In this document: positions 42,848 to 51,633 of the stretch, in pieces | Position numbering within the stretch: position 1 is the first letter of the stretch | How the letters are laid out: each line of letters starts with the position of its first letter | Assembly: GCF_003002875.1 (NCBI RefSeq) | Contig: NZ_PVTH01000001.1 | Span: 496,001-560,000 of the forward strand | Direction: 5' to 3' | Source: Arcticibacter pallidicorallinus | Lineage (GTDB): Bacteria; Bacteroidota; Bacteroidia; Sphingobacteriales; Sphingobacteriaceae | DNA: 64,000 bases | Program-made: the position numbers and the translations under genes | The notes under the pieces: model-generated | The model's input: the letters and a program-made list of their open reading frames with translations, nothing else | The model's database searches: none | Told to the model about the DNA's origin: nothing

Positions 42848-44125
42848 ATGAATGAAGACCTTATCAATTTTATCTGGAGGTTCAGGCTGTTTAGACAAAA
42901 AACACTGCTGACCTCCAGAAATGAGCCCATCGAAATTATTTCCCCGGGTTTTTACAATAGTCATGCGGGTCCGGACTTTACCGATGTTAAAGTCCGCATC
43001 GGCAGCACTACCTGGATCGGCAGTGCCGAGATCCACATCAGGGCCTCCGACTGGGAGCGCCATGGCCATTCCGGCGACAAGGCTTATAATAACGTCATCC
43101 TGCATGTGGTCTATGAGAACGATCTCCGCATGCTGCGTGCGGACGGAACAGAGCCATCCGTATTCGTCATCAAACCCTATATCCCCGAAAACATCCAGGA
43201 GCACTATCTGCAGCTCATCCGGAACATGAACTGGATCCCCTGCGAAAAGCAGCTGTCGCGGGTCGACCCCATCTACGTGGAAGATTGCCTCCAGCGCATG
43301 CTGATCGAAAGGATGGAAGAAAAATCCGAACAAGTCGCCGAGCTCCTGAACCGCAATCAGGGCGACTGGTCCGAAACCTTCTATATCCTGTTGTGCCGGA
43401 CATTCGGCTTCAAGCTCAACGTCCTGCCCTTCGAGCTGCTCGCCAGGTCATTGCCCATGCGCATTCTGGAAAGGCACCGGGACAGCCTGTTCCAGCTCGA
43501 AGCGTTGTTATTCGGACAGGCAGGCTTCCTCGAAGAGCCCGCTTCAGACGAATACATTCTTAGTTTGCAGGAAGAGTACCGCTACCTGCGTCATAAATAC
43601 AGCCTTACACCCATCGAATCGTACCTCTGGAAATACCTGCGACTGCGACCACAGAATTTCCCCGCAGTACGCCTGGCACAGTTCGCATCGCTGATCCACC
43701 GCTCCCCGCACCTCTTCTCCCGGATCCTCGAAACCAGGGAGCCTGTAGCGTTGCGCAAGCTCTTCGAAGGAATCAGTATGAGCAGCTACTGGCAGAACCA
43801 CAACAAGCCCGGAAAAGAAAGCGCGAAGATCGCCGCCGGGCTAGGCAGGGAGTCCGTCAATAACATCCTCATCAACACCGTTTCTGTCGCCTTATACAGC
43901 TATGGTAAATACACAGATAACAGTCATTTTTTTTCACGCTCCATCTGTCTCCTCGAAAGCATCCCAGCAGAAACGAATCGCATCGTGTTGAAATATAGAG
44001 AAATAGGTGTGAAATCTATGAGTGCCGACAGCTCCCAGGCGCTGCTGCAATTGAAAAAAAAATACTGCGATCAGAAAAAATGCGTAAATTGTGCTGTCGG
44101 AGCAAGAATTATAAATTCCGCTTAA
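42848..44125 (+). CDS. DUF2851 family protein
   Basis: The 425-residue protein starts MNEDLINFIWRFRLF and contains GFYNSHAGPDFTDVKVRIG and AEIHIRASDWERHGHSGD. The conserved GPDF, H and W-x-x-H residues resemble a nuclease-like fold, but no activity has been assigned to DUF2851 as far as I know. It ends in a Cys-rich segment (CDQKKCVNCAVG). It lies one base before the PspC gene; the pairing DUF2851-PspC recurs in Bacteroidota. The nuclease idea is inference. Confidence 0.88.
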   Translation: MNEDLINFIWRFRLFRQKTLLTSRNEPIEIISPGFYNSHAGPDFTDVKVRIGSTTWIGSAEIHIRASDWERHGHSGDKAYNNVILHVVYENDLRMLRADGTEPSVFVIKPYIPENIQEHYLQLIRNMNWIPCEKQLSRVDPIYVEDCLQRMLIERMEEKSEQVAELLNRNQGDWSETFYILLCRTFGFKLNVLPFELLARSLPMRILERHRDSLFQLEALLFGQAGFLEEPASDEYILSLQEEYRYLRHKYSLTPIESYLWKYLRLRPQNFPAVRLAQFASLIHRSPHLFSRILETREPVALRKLFEGISMSSYWQNHNKPGKESAKIAAGLGRESVNNILINTVSVALYSYGKYTDNSHFFSRSICLLESIPAETNRIVLKYREIGVKSMSADSSQALLQLKKKYCDQKKCVNCAVGARIINSA

Positions 44126-44126
44126 A

Positions 44127-44348
44127 ATGATACAACGTGTCTTAGCCTTTTTTGAGCGCTATTCTTTCGGAGTTTCCACATATCTGGGCGAGAGGTTCGA
44201 TATGTCCATCTCCAAAATCCGCTTATTCTTTATCTATTCCTCCTTTTTAGCAGTAGGCTTTCCATTGATCTTTTATTTTTTGGCAGCTTTTGTCCTTGGA
44301 ATCAGAACCTATATGAAGAGGATCCGCACCCGCATCTGGGATTTTTAA
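44127..44348 (+). CDS. PspC domain small membrane protein
   Basis: The 73-residue protein resembles the PspC domain: an amphipathic N-terminal part (GVSTYLGERFDMSISKIRLFF) followed by one hydrophobic helix (about 39-58) and a basic end. PspC proteins sense envelope stress in other bacteria, but isolated versions like this one are uncharacterised. It starts one base after the DUF2851 stop and is probably translationally coupled. Confidence 0.8.
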   Translation: MIQRVLAFFERYSFGVSTYLGERFDMSISKIRLFFIYSSFLAVGFPLIFYFLAAFVLGIRTYMKRIRTRIWDF

Positions 44349-44369
44349 TCCCGAAAAAAATATCTTTCA

Positions 44370-44377
44370 TATATTTG
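44370..44377 (+). promoter_or_regulatory. Bacteroidota-type -7 element before ftsK
   Basis: TATATTTG matches TAnnTTTG and lies 22 bases before the ftsK start, so ftsK may have its own promoter in addition to read-through from pyrF. Confidence 0.35.
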
Positions 44378-44399
44378 AACGGTACAAAACCGCTTACAG

Positions 44400-47039
44400 A
44401 TGCCGGTAAAAGGAAATCAGTTCAGATCAAATTCATTCAGAGGGGAAGATGCGCCTAAAACAGCGGGGAAAGGACGCCTGATTAGGGAGAAAGCAGAAGC
44501 ATTACCAACCTTTACATTCAATAACGGGAGAGCAATCAAGATAGCAGGACTATTCTTCCTGATCCTGTCTATATTCTTCATGATTGCCTTCACATCCTAC
44601 CTCTTTACCTGGCAGGATGACCAGAGTTACGTATCCGGACCAAACGGCGGCTGGAGCAACTTTTTTAGTCCGCCCGAAGAAATTGCACCCGAAGGACCAC
44701 AGGAACTGCCCGTAGAAAACTGGCTTGGCCGCTTAGGCGCGCTGTTATCTCACCAGTTCATCTATCAATGGTTCGGTGTAGCCTCCTTTATATTCATCGG
44801 CATCCTGTTCATCATCGGGTATCGTCTGTTGTTTAAGGTCAAAATCCTTCCGCTGGGCAAATCATTAGCTTATTCTTTCTTCCTGCTGATATTCACATCT
44901 GTCGCCCTGGGTTTCTTCCATAGCTTCGGCTCCGACTATCCGCATTTTCTTGAAGGAGAATTCGGGTTCTGGACCAACCGCCTGTTACAGGGACAGATCG
45001 GAAATGCCGGAATAGCAGGACTGCTCGGCTTTTCAGCGCTTACCGCATTGATCATCGCTTATAATATAGACTTCAAAATACCCGAAAGGAAAAAGAAAAT
45101 CTCCCTGGCCGTTCCGCCTATACCCGACGATCTCGAGTCGGAAGACGATTACCGCAGCGAACCCGTCGAATTTCCATTAGAAAACAAGCGCAGCAGGTTC
45201 AACAGAGAACAGCAGAAAGCAGAAGACGAAAAGCCCTTTCCTCCGCTGAAGCAGGAGCGGGTTACAGCACCTTTGGAATACCAGGAGCCAAGCCGTCCCG
45301 AACCAATCGTTCCCAAGACCGTCATTCCATTCGAATCCGTAACCCCGATAGCAGACGCGACCCCGGCAGTCGTTGCCGCCGCTGCCGCATCCGCAGCCAG
45401 TTCCATTCCGCTGAATATCGAGCGTAACGAAGAACCGAAGCCGGCAGAAGAAAAAGCACAGCCAGCCTTCACCGTTACCAAGACCGCAGAAGAGAAGACC
45501 GCAGATCACCTGGTGGAGCAGTTCGGACAATATGACCCGAAGCTCGATCTTTCCTCATACCAGTACCCTCCAATCGAGTTACTGGAGAACTACAAGTCCA
45601 ACAAGATCCAGGTAGATCCAAATGAGCTTGAGGCCAACAAGAACAAGATCGTTGAGACCCTCAACCATTACAATATTGAGATCGACAAGATCAAAGCGAC
45701 GATCGGTCCCACTGTTACCCTCTACGAGATTATTCCCGCACCCGGAGTGCGTATTTCCAAGATCAAGAACCTGGAAGACGATATCGCGCTCAGCTTAGCC
45801 GCACTCGGCATCCGTATCATCGCCCCGATGCCCGGAAAGGGAACCATCGGTATCGAGGTACCTAACAGGAACCCCGAGATGGTCGCCATGCGTTCCATCA
45901 TGAACACCGAGAAGTTCCAGAACAATACCATGGACCTTCCGATCGCATTAGGGAAGACCATTTCCAACGAGGTTTACATCGCCGACCTGGCCAAAATGCC
46001 CCACTTGCTGGTAGCAGGAGCCACCGGTCAGGGTAAATCCGTCGGTATCAACGCCATTCTCGTATCGCTGCTGTACAAGCTGCACCCATCACAGCTGAAG
46101 TTTGTACTCGTCGACCCGAAGAAGGTTGAGCTTACCCTGTTCCGCAAGATCGAAAGACACTTCCTGGCCAAGCTGCCCGGAGAAGAAGACGCCATCATCA
46201 CCGATACCAAGAAAGTAATCAATACACTGAACTCCCTTTGTATCGAGATGGACCTGCGTTATGACCTGCTGAAAAACGCACAGGTGCGTAACCTCAAAGA
46301 ATACAACCAGAAGTTTGTCAACCGCAAGCTGAACCCCGAAGAAGGACACCGCTTCCTGCCATTCATCGTACTGATCATTGACGAGTTCGCCGATCTGATG
46401 ATGACCGCAGGAAAAGAAGTAGAGACCCCGATAGCGCGACTCGCACAGCTGGCCCGTGCCGTAGGGATTCACCTCGTGATCGCTACCCAGCGTCCGTCCG
46501 TCAACATCATCACCGGTACCATCAAAGCCAACTTCCCTGCCCGTTTAGCATTCAGGGTACTGTCGAAGATCGACTCCCGCACCATTCTCGATTCAGGAGG
46601 CGCAGACCAGCTGATCGGAAGAGGGGATATGCTGCTGGCGACAGGAAGTGAGCTGATCAGGTTGCAGTGCGCATTCGTAGATACCCCAGAAGTAGAGCGG
46701 ATATCCGACTTTATTGGCGAGCAGCGCGGTTATGCCTCTGCCTGGATGCTTCCCGAGTACGTGGATGAGAACGGAGAAGCAGGCGGTATGAAAGACTTCG
46801 ACGCCAGCAACCGCGACCCACTGTTCGAAGACGCAGCCAGACTCATCGTGATGCACCAGCAAGGATCCACATCCCTGATCCAGCGCAAGCTGAAACTCGG
46901 CTACAACCGTGCAGGAAGAATCATCGACCAGCTCGAAGCCGCAGGAGTAGTAGGACCGTTTGAAGGAAGCAAGGCCCGGGAAGTATTACTGCCCGACGAC
47001 TACGCCCTGGAGCATTTCCTCGAAAACCTCGATAAATAG
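44400..47039 (+). CDS. ftsK: DNA translocase FtsK/SpoIIIE
   Basis: FtsK pumps DNA at the division septum and assists chromosome dimer resolution. The 879-residue protein has four N-terminal membrane helices (about 48-230) and a linker rich in Glu/Pro/Ala (230-370). The RecA-like motor follows with Walker A in LLVAGATGQGKSVG and Walker B in VLIIDEFADLMM, then a C-terminal gamma winged helix (LIQRKLKLGYNRAGRIIDQLE) that reads polar sequences. All landmarks are intact. It is followed 53 bases later by lolA on the same strand. Confidence 0.95.
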   Translation: MPVKGNQFRSNSFRGEDAPKTAGKGRLIREKAEALPTFTFNNGRAIKIAGLFFLILSIFFMIAFTSYLFTWQDDQSYVSGPNGGWSNFFSPPEEIAPEGPQELPVENWLGRLGALLSHQFIYQWFGVASFIFIGILFIIGYRLLFKVKILPLGKSLAYSFFLLIFTSVALGFFHSFGSDYPHFLEGEFGFWTNRLLQGQIGNAGIAGLLGFSALTALIIAYNIDFKIPERKKKISLAVPPIPDDLESEDDYRSEPVEFPLENKRSRFNREQQKAEDEKPFPPLKQERVTAPLEYQEPSRPEPIVPKTVIPFESVTPIADATPAVVAAAAASAASSIPLNIERNEEPKPAEEKAQPAFTVTKTAEEKTADHLVEQFGQYDPKLDLSSYQYPPIELLENYKSNKIQVDPNELEANKNKIVETLNHYNIEIDKIKATIGPTVTLYEIIPAPGVRISKIKNLEDDIALSLAALGIRIIAPMPGKGTIGIEVPNRNPEMVAMRSIMNTEKFQNNTMDLPIALGKTISNEVYIADLAKMPHLLVAGATGQGKSVGINAILVSLLYKLHPSQLKFVLVDPKKVELTLFRKIERHFLAKLPGEEDAIITDTKKVINTLNSLCIEMDLRYDLLKNAQVRNLKEYNQKFVNRKLNPEEGHRFLPFIVLIIDEFADLMMTAGKEVETPIARLAQLARAVGIHLVIATQRPSVNIITGTIKANFPARLAFRVLSKIDSRTILDSGGADQLIGRGDMLLATGSELIRLQCAFVDTPEVERISDFIGEQRGYASAWMLPEYVDENGEAGGMKDFDASNRDPLFEDAARLIVMHQQGSTSLIQRKLKLGYNRAGRIIDQLEAAGVVGPFEGSKAREVLLPDDYALEHFLENLDK

Positions 47040-47092
47040 ATAAACCATTTTTCGTTACAGGAGTCTATACAAGGTATAAACACACATACCAG

Positions 47093-47740
47093 ATGAAAAG
47101 AACATTTTTAACCAGCTTTATATTATTTGTATTCGTCAGTCTGAGCATGGCGCAGACCGACCCGAAAGCCAAGAGCATCCTTGCAGCCGTAAGTAAGAAA
47201 TACGCGTCTATGCCGGTTATTAAAGCCGACTTCAGCTATACGATCGAGAATCCCAAGAGTAAAACGAAGCATTCCGAGTCCGGCACCCTGTACACCCGGT
47301 CAAAAGCCAACAAATACAAGATCATCACCCCAACCCAGGATCTGATGAGCGACGGCAAGACCCAGTGGACCTATTTGAAGCAGGACAATGAAGTAAACGT
47401 GAGCGATGTCGACAACAGCTCCAACTCCATTAACCCCGCAAAGATCTTCAGCATCCACGAGAAAGGATACAAATACGTAGCCCTCCCCGATATCAGGCAG
47501 AGCGGCAAAGTGTTCCACGTGATCGACCTGACACCAACAACCGAGGGAAACAATTTTTTCAAGATCAGGCTGACAATCGACAAAGCCAGCAGTCAGATCG
47601 CCAAAACGATGGTCTTCGACAAAAATGGCAACCGCTATAGCTATGTAATTAAATCACTTACGCCTGCAAAAGTATCCGACTCCATTTTTGCCTTCCAGGC
47701 AGCCAGCTATCCAGGCGTAGAAGTCGTAGATTTGCGATAA
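47093..47740 (+). CDS. lolA: Outer-membrane lipoprotein carrier protein LolA
   Basis: LolA carries lipoproteins through the periplasm from LolCDE. The 215-residue protein has a signal peptide (FLTSFILFVFVSLSMAQ), then the LolA half-barrel pattern with VSKKYASMPVIKADFSYTIE, SGTLYTRSKANKYKIITP and SDGKTQWTYLKQDNEVNV. The ftsK-lolA order also occurs in proteobacteria, which supports the assignment. Confidence 0.92.
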   Translation: MKRTFLTSFILFVFVSLSMAQTDPKAKSILAAVSKKYASMPVIKADFSYTIENPKSKTKHSESGTLYTRSKANKYKIITPTQDLMSDGKTQWTYLKQDNEVNVSDVDNSSNSINPAKIFSIHEKGYKYVALPDIRQSGKVFHVIDLTPTTEGNNFFKIRLTIDKASSQIAKTMVFDKNGNRYSYVIKSLTPAKVSDSIFAFQAASYPGVEVVDLR

Positions 47741-47752
47741 ATTTATGTCTTA

Positions 47753-48028
47753 ATGGCCATTACGTACACACAGCACACCCTTGAAAAACTGGAAGTCTTG
47801 TTAAAGGACCTGCAGTACAAGCTGCGCTATGAAAAAGGAAATTTCAAGACGGCGGCCTGCATTCTCGACAAGAATAAAGTCGTCGTCGTAAACCGATTTT
47901 CCACACTCGAAAGCAAAATAAACGTGCTCGCAGGACTCATCCAGGAAATTGAAGTTGATGAAGATTCGTTGAATGAGAAACAAAAACAGTTTCTTTATAC
48001 TTTGAAAAAATCAACACTGCAGCTGTGA
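47753..48028 (+). CDS. Conserved hypothetical protein
   Basis: The 91-residue protein is not recognised. It is soluble and predicted mostly helical at both ends, with a short central strand pattern (KTAACILDKNKVVVVNRF). There are no catalytic motifs or signal peptide. It lies 12 bases after lolA, and its TGA overlaps the GTG start of the next gene (GTGA), so translation is probably coupled to the metallo-hydrolase. Confidence 0.78.
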   Translation: MAITYTQHTLEKLEVLLKDLQYKLRYEKGNFKTAACILDKNKVVVVNRFSTLESKINVLAGLIQEIEVDEDSLNEKQKQFLYTLKKSTLQL

Positions 48029-48789
48029 CCGTTACATTTTTAGGAACAGGAACCTCCCAGGGCGTGCCGGTAATCGGTTGCGAATGTCCCGTTTGTACCT
48101 CTGAAGACCCAAGAGACAAGCGCCTTCGCAGCTCAATCCTGGTGGAGCGTGAGGGGAAACACCTGGTAGTTGATACTGGTCCCGATTTCCGTTACCAAAT
48201 GTTGCGCGAAAAAGTCAAGACCCTCGACGCAGTGATCTTCAGTCACGAACACAAAGACCATATAGCCGGTCTGGACGACGTCAGAGCCTTTAATTACCGG
48301 CAGGGTAGGGCAATGGACATCTACGCCCATCCGAGAGTTCAGGAAGCCCTGAAACGCGATTTTCATTACGCCTTCGCAGAAATGAAGCATTACGGCATTC
48401 CGCTGCTGGAACTGCACGACATCAGCAAAGACTCAAGCTTTACCGCCGCCGGCCTGGAAGTGCAACCCATCGAAGTTTTACACTACAAGCTGCCGGTTCT
48501 GGGCTTCCGTTTCGGCGACTTCAGTTACATTACCGATGGCAAAACGATATCCCCTACGGAAAAAGCCAAGCTAAAAGGCTCAAAGGTTTTGGTGTTGAAT
48601 GCGTTACAAAAAACTTCACACATTTCACACTTTACACTGGAAGAAGCGATCAGTCTGGCTGAAGAAATAAACGCTGAACAGACCTATTTAACCCACATCA
48701 GCCACCTTTTAGGCAAGCATGCCGACGTTAACACCGAGCTCCCCGATGGTGTAGCGTTAGCTTATGATGGATTAAAGATTAATTTTTAG
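48025..48789 (+). CDS. Metallo-beta-lactamase fold hydrolase
   Basis: The 254-residue protein shows the metal site FSHEHKDHIAGLDDVRAF (HxHxDH), preceded by LVVDTGPDFRYQML and followed by a downstream FGDFSYITDG and a distal HISH. An N-terminal pair of cysteines (CECPVCTS) recalls PhnP/YcbZ-like phosphodiesterases, which open cyclic phosphates. The start is GTG, coupled to the previous gene. The substrate is not known; nucleotide or phosphonate metabolism are the likeliest by family. Confidence 0.88.
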   Translation: MTVTFLGTGTSQGVPVIGCECPVCTSEDPRDKRLRSSILVEREGKHLVVDTGPDFRYQMLREKVKTLDAVIFSHEHKDHIAGLDDVRAFNYRQGRAMDIYAHPRVQEALKRDFHYAFAEMKHYGIPLLELHDISKDSSFTAAGLEVQPIEVLHYKLPVLGFRFGDFSYITDGKTISPTEKAKLKGSKVLVLNALQKTSHISHFTLEEAISLAEEINAEQTYLTHISHLLGKHADVNTELPDGVALAYDGLKINF

Positions 48790-48842
48790 TGATTTATTGT
48801 AAACCAAGAAGGGCAAGCGATGTTGTATAAGAAAATACACAT

Positions 48843-49148
48843 ATGAGCACAAGACCAAGTTTCTCAGACATCATTCATTCAGAAAAGCCAACGCTGGTTG
48901 ACTTCTTCGCTGAGTGGTGCGGTCCCTGCAAAATGATGTCGCCCATATTAACTGAGTTGAAAGGCACGCTGGATGATTCGGTAACCATAATTAAAATTGA
49001 TGTTGACAAGAACCCTGCGGCCGCGCAGGCGTATAACGTGCAGGGAGTACCTACACTTATTTTGTTCAAAAGCGGAGAGATTAAGTGGAGGCAGTCGGGT
49101 GTATTGACCAGCTCGCAATTGCAGCAGGTGATACAGCAATATTCCTGA
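48843..49148 (+). CDS. trxA: Thioredoxin
   Basis: The 101-residue cytoplasmic protein is a single thioredoxin domain with the active site EWCGPCK (Cys26 and Cys29) and the cis-Pro loop [14 protein letters not shown]. It reduces disulfides such as those of ribonucleotide reductase. The length is normal and no signal peptide is present. It lies 53 bases after the metallo-hydrolase. Confidence 0.95.
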   Translation: MSTRPSFSDIIHSEKPTLVDFFAEWCGPCKMMSPILTELKGTLDDSVTIIKIDVDKNPAAAQAYNVQGVPTLILFKSGEIKWRQSGVLTSSQLQQVIQQYS

Positions 49149-49190
49149 TTAATTTTAAAACATACACAGTATTTTCCTCATTAATATAAC

Positions 49191-49499
49191 ATGGATCAGA
49201 CAGTTTTTCTATTGGTAAAAGACCCTAATAATGCTTGTCAGGATATTATCAGGCACCGGGACGGATCGCTGAGGATCAGGGTTTACTGCCTTGGAAAGGA
49301 CAAGTTTGAGCCTCATGAAGATGAGCTGCAGTTCTTCGCGAATGACGCCGGCGATCTGATGGCTTTCGAAACCTCGGATTATGACGGCGATGATCCCTTG
49401 CTGGTGATTGAAGCGATCCGGTGGTATGCCGAGTATATCGGAAATCCGAAAATGGAGATCCTCGCTGAGGATCCCCGGTTATTTGATCAGGAGCATTAG
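49191..49499 (+). CDS. Hypothetical protein
   Basis: This 102-residue acidic protein is not recognised. It shows alternating strands and a single helix near the C-terminus (LLVIEAIRWYAEYIG). There is no signal peptide or membrane segment. It lies 42 bases after trxA on the same strand, and its TAG stop shares bases with the stop of the convergent DUF6266 gene. Confidence 0.75.
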   Translation: MDQTVFLLVKDPNNACQDIIRHRDGSLRIRVYCLGKDKFEPHEDELQFFANDAGDLMAFETSDYDGDDPLLVIEAIRWYAEYIGNPKMEILAEDPRLFDQEH

Positions 49500-50125
49500 G
49501 GGGTTGGGTACCTGATGATGTTTAGGTAAAGGCTGTTGGAGGCGTTTTTCCGGTCTCTGCTAATGGTTCCTATGTAGACGTGGAAGTTGAAGTCGACGTC
49601 TGTATTGCTGAGGTCGAAGGTGTATTCTCCGGCTTGTCTGTTTATTTCTGCGACACTTTCCATCACGAGTTCTCGTTGCGTGTCAACAAGCGCGATAATC
49701 ATCTGTTGACTTTTAGCTGCTTTCTTATCCCAATTTATGGTGATGCCCGTTGGAGTCGACATGACTCTGGCATCTTGCACCGGCTCGAGCTTTCCGAAGC
49801 TGATCAGGACATTGGGGTAGTCTATCTCCCCGCCCTCAGGGCTTTCCTTCCAGGCTTTCGTTAAAATATGCGATTGAGCTGCATTCCTGCCCGTCATTCT
49901 CTCCGGGTTTTGAATAAAGGCCAGTTGAACGCATTCATTCACCAAGCTTAAAAAATTGTTGGCGGCCCTGAATTTTGCACGAGACTGCAGCTGTTTCTCT
50001 GTTGGTTCTTTAGTTGATTTTTTGTTGTGACCTTTAAAGTAATTGATATCGCGCCAGCTGCTTGCGATCACGCTTCCGACTTTTCCGGAGGCAGGGCCAT
50101 TGAGGCCTTTTTTGTACGTTGCCAT
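49496..50125 (-). CDS. DUF6266 family protein
   Basis: The 209-residue protein opens with MATYKKGLNGPASGKVGSVI and continues with a KSTKEPTEKQLQSRAKFRAANNFL helix. This is the characteristic N-terminus of DUF6266 proteins, which occur in many copies in Pedobacter-like genomes and have no assigned function. The rest is beta-rich, with a fibronectin-like segment near residues 115-205. No signal peptide is seen. An array of 11-bp repeats lies 80-155 bases upstream of its start (50205-50280) and may control it. Confidence 0.82.
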   Translation of the reverse strand: MATYKKGLNGPASGKVGSVIASSWRDINYFKGHNKKSTKEPTEKQLQSRAKFRAANNFLSLVNECVQLAFIQNPERMTGRNAAQSHILTKAWKESPEGGEIDYPNVLISFGKLEPVQDARVMSTPTGITINWDKKAAKSQQMIIALVDTQRELVMESVAEINRQAGEYTFDLSNTDVDFNFHVYIGTISRDRKNASNSLYLNIIRYPTP

Positions 50126-50495
50126 TTTGATAAGATTAGGTTAAAAATTCAATTTTTATTGGTTTTCATTGAGGGTTAAAAAGGGTCTTTTTTAGCGCGT
50201 ATCTGGGACGGGTCGGGTACGTGTTTTCGACGGGTTTTATCGAAGCAGGTACGACGCTGGTACGTCTTTGGTACGGGGCTGAGAAGGCCTTGATTAACGG
50301 TGTTATAAAGATGAGGAGAGAAGTTGGGAATATGAAATTATTTCGGGGGATTTGGCTTTGTACCCTTTGTTAACCAGAGTTTTGTGCCATTTTGGTTAAC
50401 AAGGAGGAGGTGATTTGATGGAATTTTCTTGGAATTTTGAAAGGAGATTGTATTTTTGCTCTTGTAAAGAAAGCAGGTGGGGTAACTGCCTGTTT
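50126..50495. other. Intergenic region holding an 11-bp repeat array
   Basis: The 370 bases between the DUF6266 gene and tRNA-Pro contain no credible gene. Apart from the repeat array at 50205-50280, described separately, the only noted structure is A+T-rich spacer DNA. Confidence 0.6.
50205..50280. repeat. Tandem 11-bp repeat array, GGTACG type
   Basis: Units start at 50205, 50216, 50227, 50238, 50248, 50259 and 50270. Four of them read GGTACG plus five variable bases (at 50216, 50248, 50259 and 50270), one reads GGGACG and two are degenerate. The spacing is 11 bases except for one 10-base unit, so each copy is on the same face of the helix. It resembles an array of binding sites. Confidence 0.75.
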
Positions 50496-50569
50496 CGGGA
50501 TGTAGCGTAGCCCGGTATCGCGCCAGCATGGGGTGCTGGAGGTCGTGGGTTCGAATCCCGCCATCCCGA
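50496..50569 (+). tRNA. tRNA-Pro (anticodon GGG)
   Basis: The 74-base cloverleaf has acceptor arms CGGGATG (50496-50502) and CATCCCG (50562-50568) with discriminator A. The D-arm reads TAGCGTAGCCCGGTATCGCG. The anticodon stem CCAGC/GCTGG encloses the loop ATGGGGT with anticodon GGG, and the T-arm reads GTGGGTTCGAATCCCGC. CCA is not encoded. A terminator hairpin follows at 50580-50610. Confidence 0.96.
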
Positions 50570-50579
50570 CGGAGAGAAG

Positions 50580-50610
50580 AAGGACTTCGGATTTCAGAAT
50601 CGAAGTCCTT
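50580..50610 (+). terminator. Terminator after tRNA-Pro
   Basis: The arms AAGGACTTCG (50580-50589) and CGAAGTCCTT (50601-50610) form a 10-bp stem with an 11-base loop, followed by TATT. Confidence 0.8.
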
Positions 50611-50709
50611 TATTACAACTTTTAAGCGGGAATTTTTACAAAGGTCTTCAAGATCAAGGGCTCTTAATCCTTGCAGGGCGCTTCCTGATGTTTGTCGAAG
50701 CCAATCCGA

Positions 50710-50949
50710 TTAAGATACAGTATTCTCTTCGATTTGTCTCAGCATGATTTCAGTAGCTTCTTCTTTTGTAATCCTGTTTCCCAATTCCTTCAACGATTGT
50801 TCGTCCGAGTAAATTCCGTTGGGATCATTCCAATTAAGCCACTCAACCATATCCTCTCTTGAAAGGGCGTTAATTTGTAAAATAACTTTCTCCAAACTCA
50901 GCTCGGCGAATTGCTGATATGTATAACGTGAATCTTGCCAAAAGCCCAT
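50710..50949 (-). CDS. Small hypothetical protein
   Basis: The 79-residue acidic, helical protein is not recognised. It contains two clear helices (about 14-32 and 52-75) and a WLNWNDPNGIYSDEQSL middle part. It stands alone on the minus strand between tRNA-Pro and the restriction-modification genes. Coding is supported by natural composition and a complete frame, but there is no homology cue. Confidence 0.6.
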   Translation of the reverse strand: MGFWQDSRYTYQQFAELSLEKVILQINALSREDMVEWLNWNDPNGIYSDEQSLKELGNRITKEEATEIMLRQIEENTVS

Positions 50950-51073
50950 ATATAAATATCTGAAAAATACGTGTAAATTAGATAAAGAAAGTTACAAATA
51001 ATCGGTTTTTAGATGGTAATGGAATATTCAAATTTTGGAGTCGCTTAAACTGAATACTTGATATAATTGTGCG

Positions 51074-51517
51074 ATGGCGGATGTACATACAGAGGCGATT
51101 CGGAGCTACAACATGTCCCGAATTCGCAGTAAGAATACAAAACCAGAAGTTCTGGTTCGGAAACAGCTACACAGAAGAGGATTCAGATTTCGAATTAATG
51201 TCAAAAATATGCTTGGCAAGCCGGATATTGTATTGCCTAAGTATAAAACTGTAATCTTCGTCAATGGTTGCTTTTGGCACGGGCATAAGGGTTGCAGATA
51301 CTTCGTAATTCCGAAGACCCGAACGGAATGGTGGCTGAATAAGATTAGTAGAAATAGTTTGAATGATGAAAAAGTTATCCAGATATTGGCAAATCAAGGA
51401 TGGTTTTCTATTGTCTTGTGGGAATGTGAACTAAAGAACGAACATCTGGAATCGACTATCGAAAGGTGCGTAACCGCTCTCGGCAGTTACACCAAACCAG
51501 TTATCCAAAATCCTTGA
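51074..51517 (+). CDS. vsr: Very short patch repair endonuclease Vsr
   Basis: Vsr nicks beside T:G mismatches that arise when 5-methylcytosine deaminates. The 147-residue protein has MSRIRSKNTKPEVLVRK, then GKPDIVLPKYKTVIFVNGCF with the catalytic Asp51, then WHGH (His69 and His71). Cys66, Cys74 and Cys118 lie at or next to the zinc-ligand positions of the E. coli enzyme. It is the first gene of the island and fits the m5C methyltransferase three genes downstream. Confidence 0.93.
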   Translation: MADVHTEAIRSYNMSRIRSKNTKPEVLVRKQLHRRGFRFRINVKNMLGKPDIVLPKYKTVIFVNGCFWHGHKGCRYFVIPKTRTEWWLNKISRNSLNDEKVIQILANQGWFSIVLWECELKNEHLESTIERCVTALGSYTKPVIQNP

Positions 51518-51633
51518 TAGTCCCTGTTTGGTTAGATGCTATTTTTGCTGATTCAAATGCTACCGAAGTAAGTATGATACACGCTTTTTCGCTATCTTTT
51601 AGAACGCGCGGCGAATCCCGGTAATAGTTAAAA

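Noticed and set aside
50205-50280. CRISPR array
   Set aside because: The repeat unit is only 11 bases with no spacer of constant longer length, and no cas genes are present.
50370-50564. Minus-strand frame beginning MAGFEPTTSSTPC
   Set aside because: It runs through tRNA-Pro; this wording is the well-known false translation of a tRNA on the opposite strand.
50496-51620. Attachment-site duplication of the tRNA-Pro 3' end
   Set aside because: Only a 9-base match (CGAATCCCG) was found and no integrase gene is present, so chance is a sufficient explanation.
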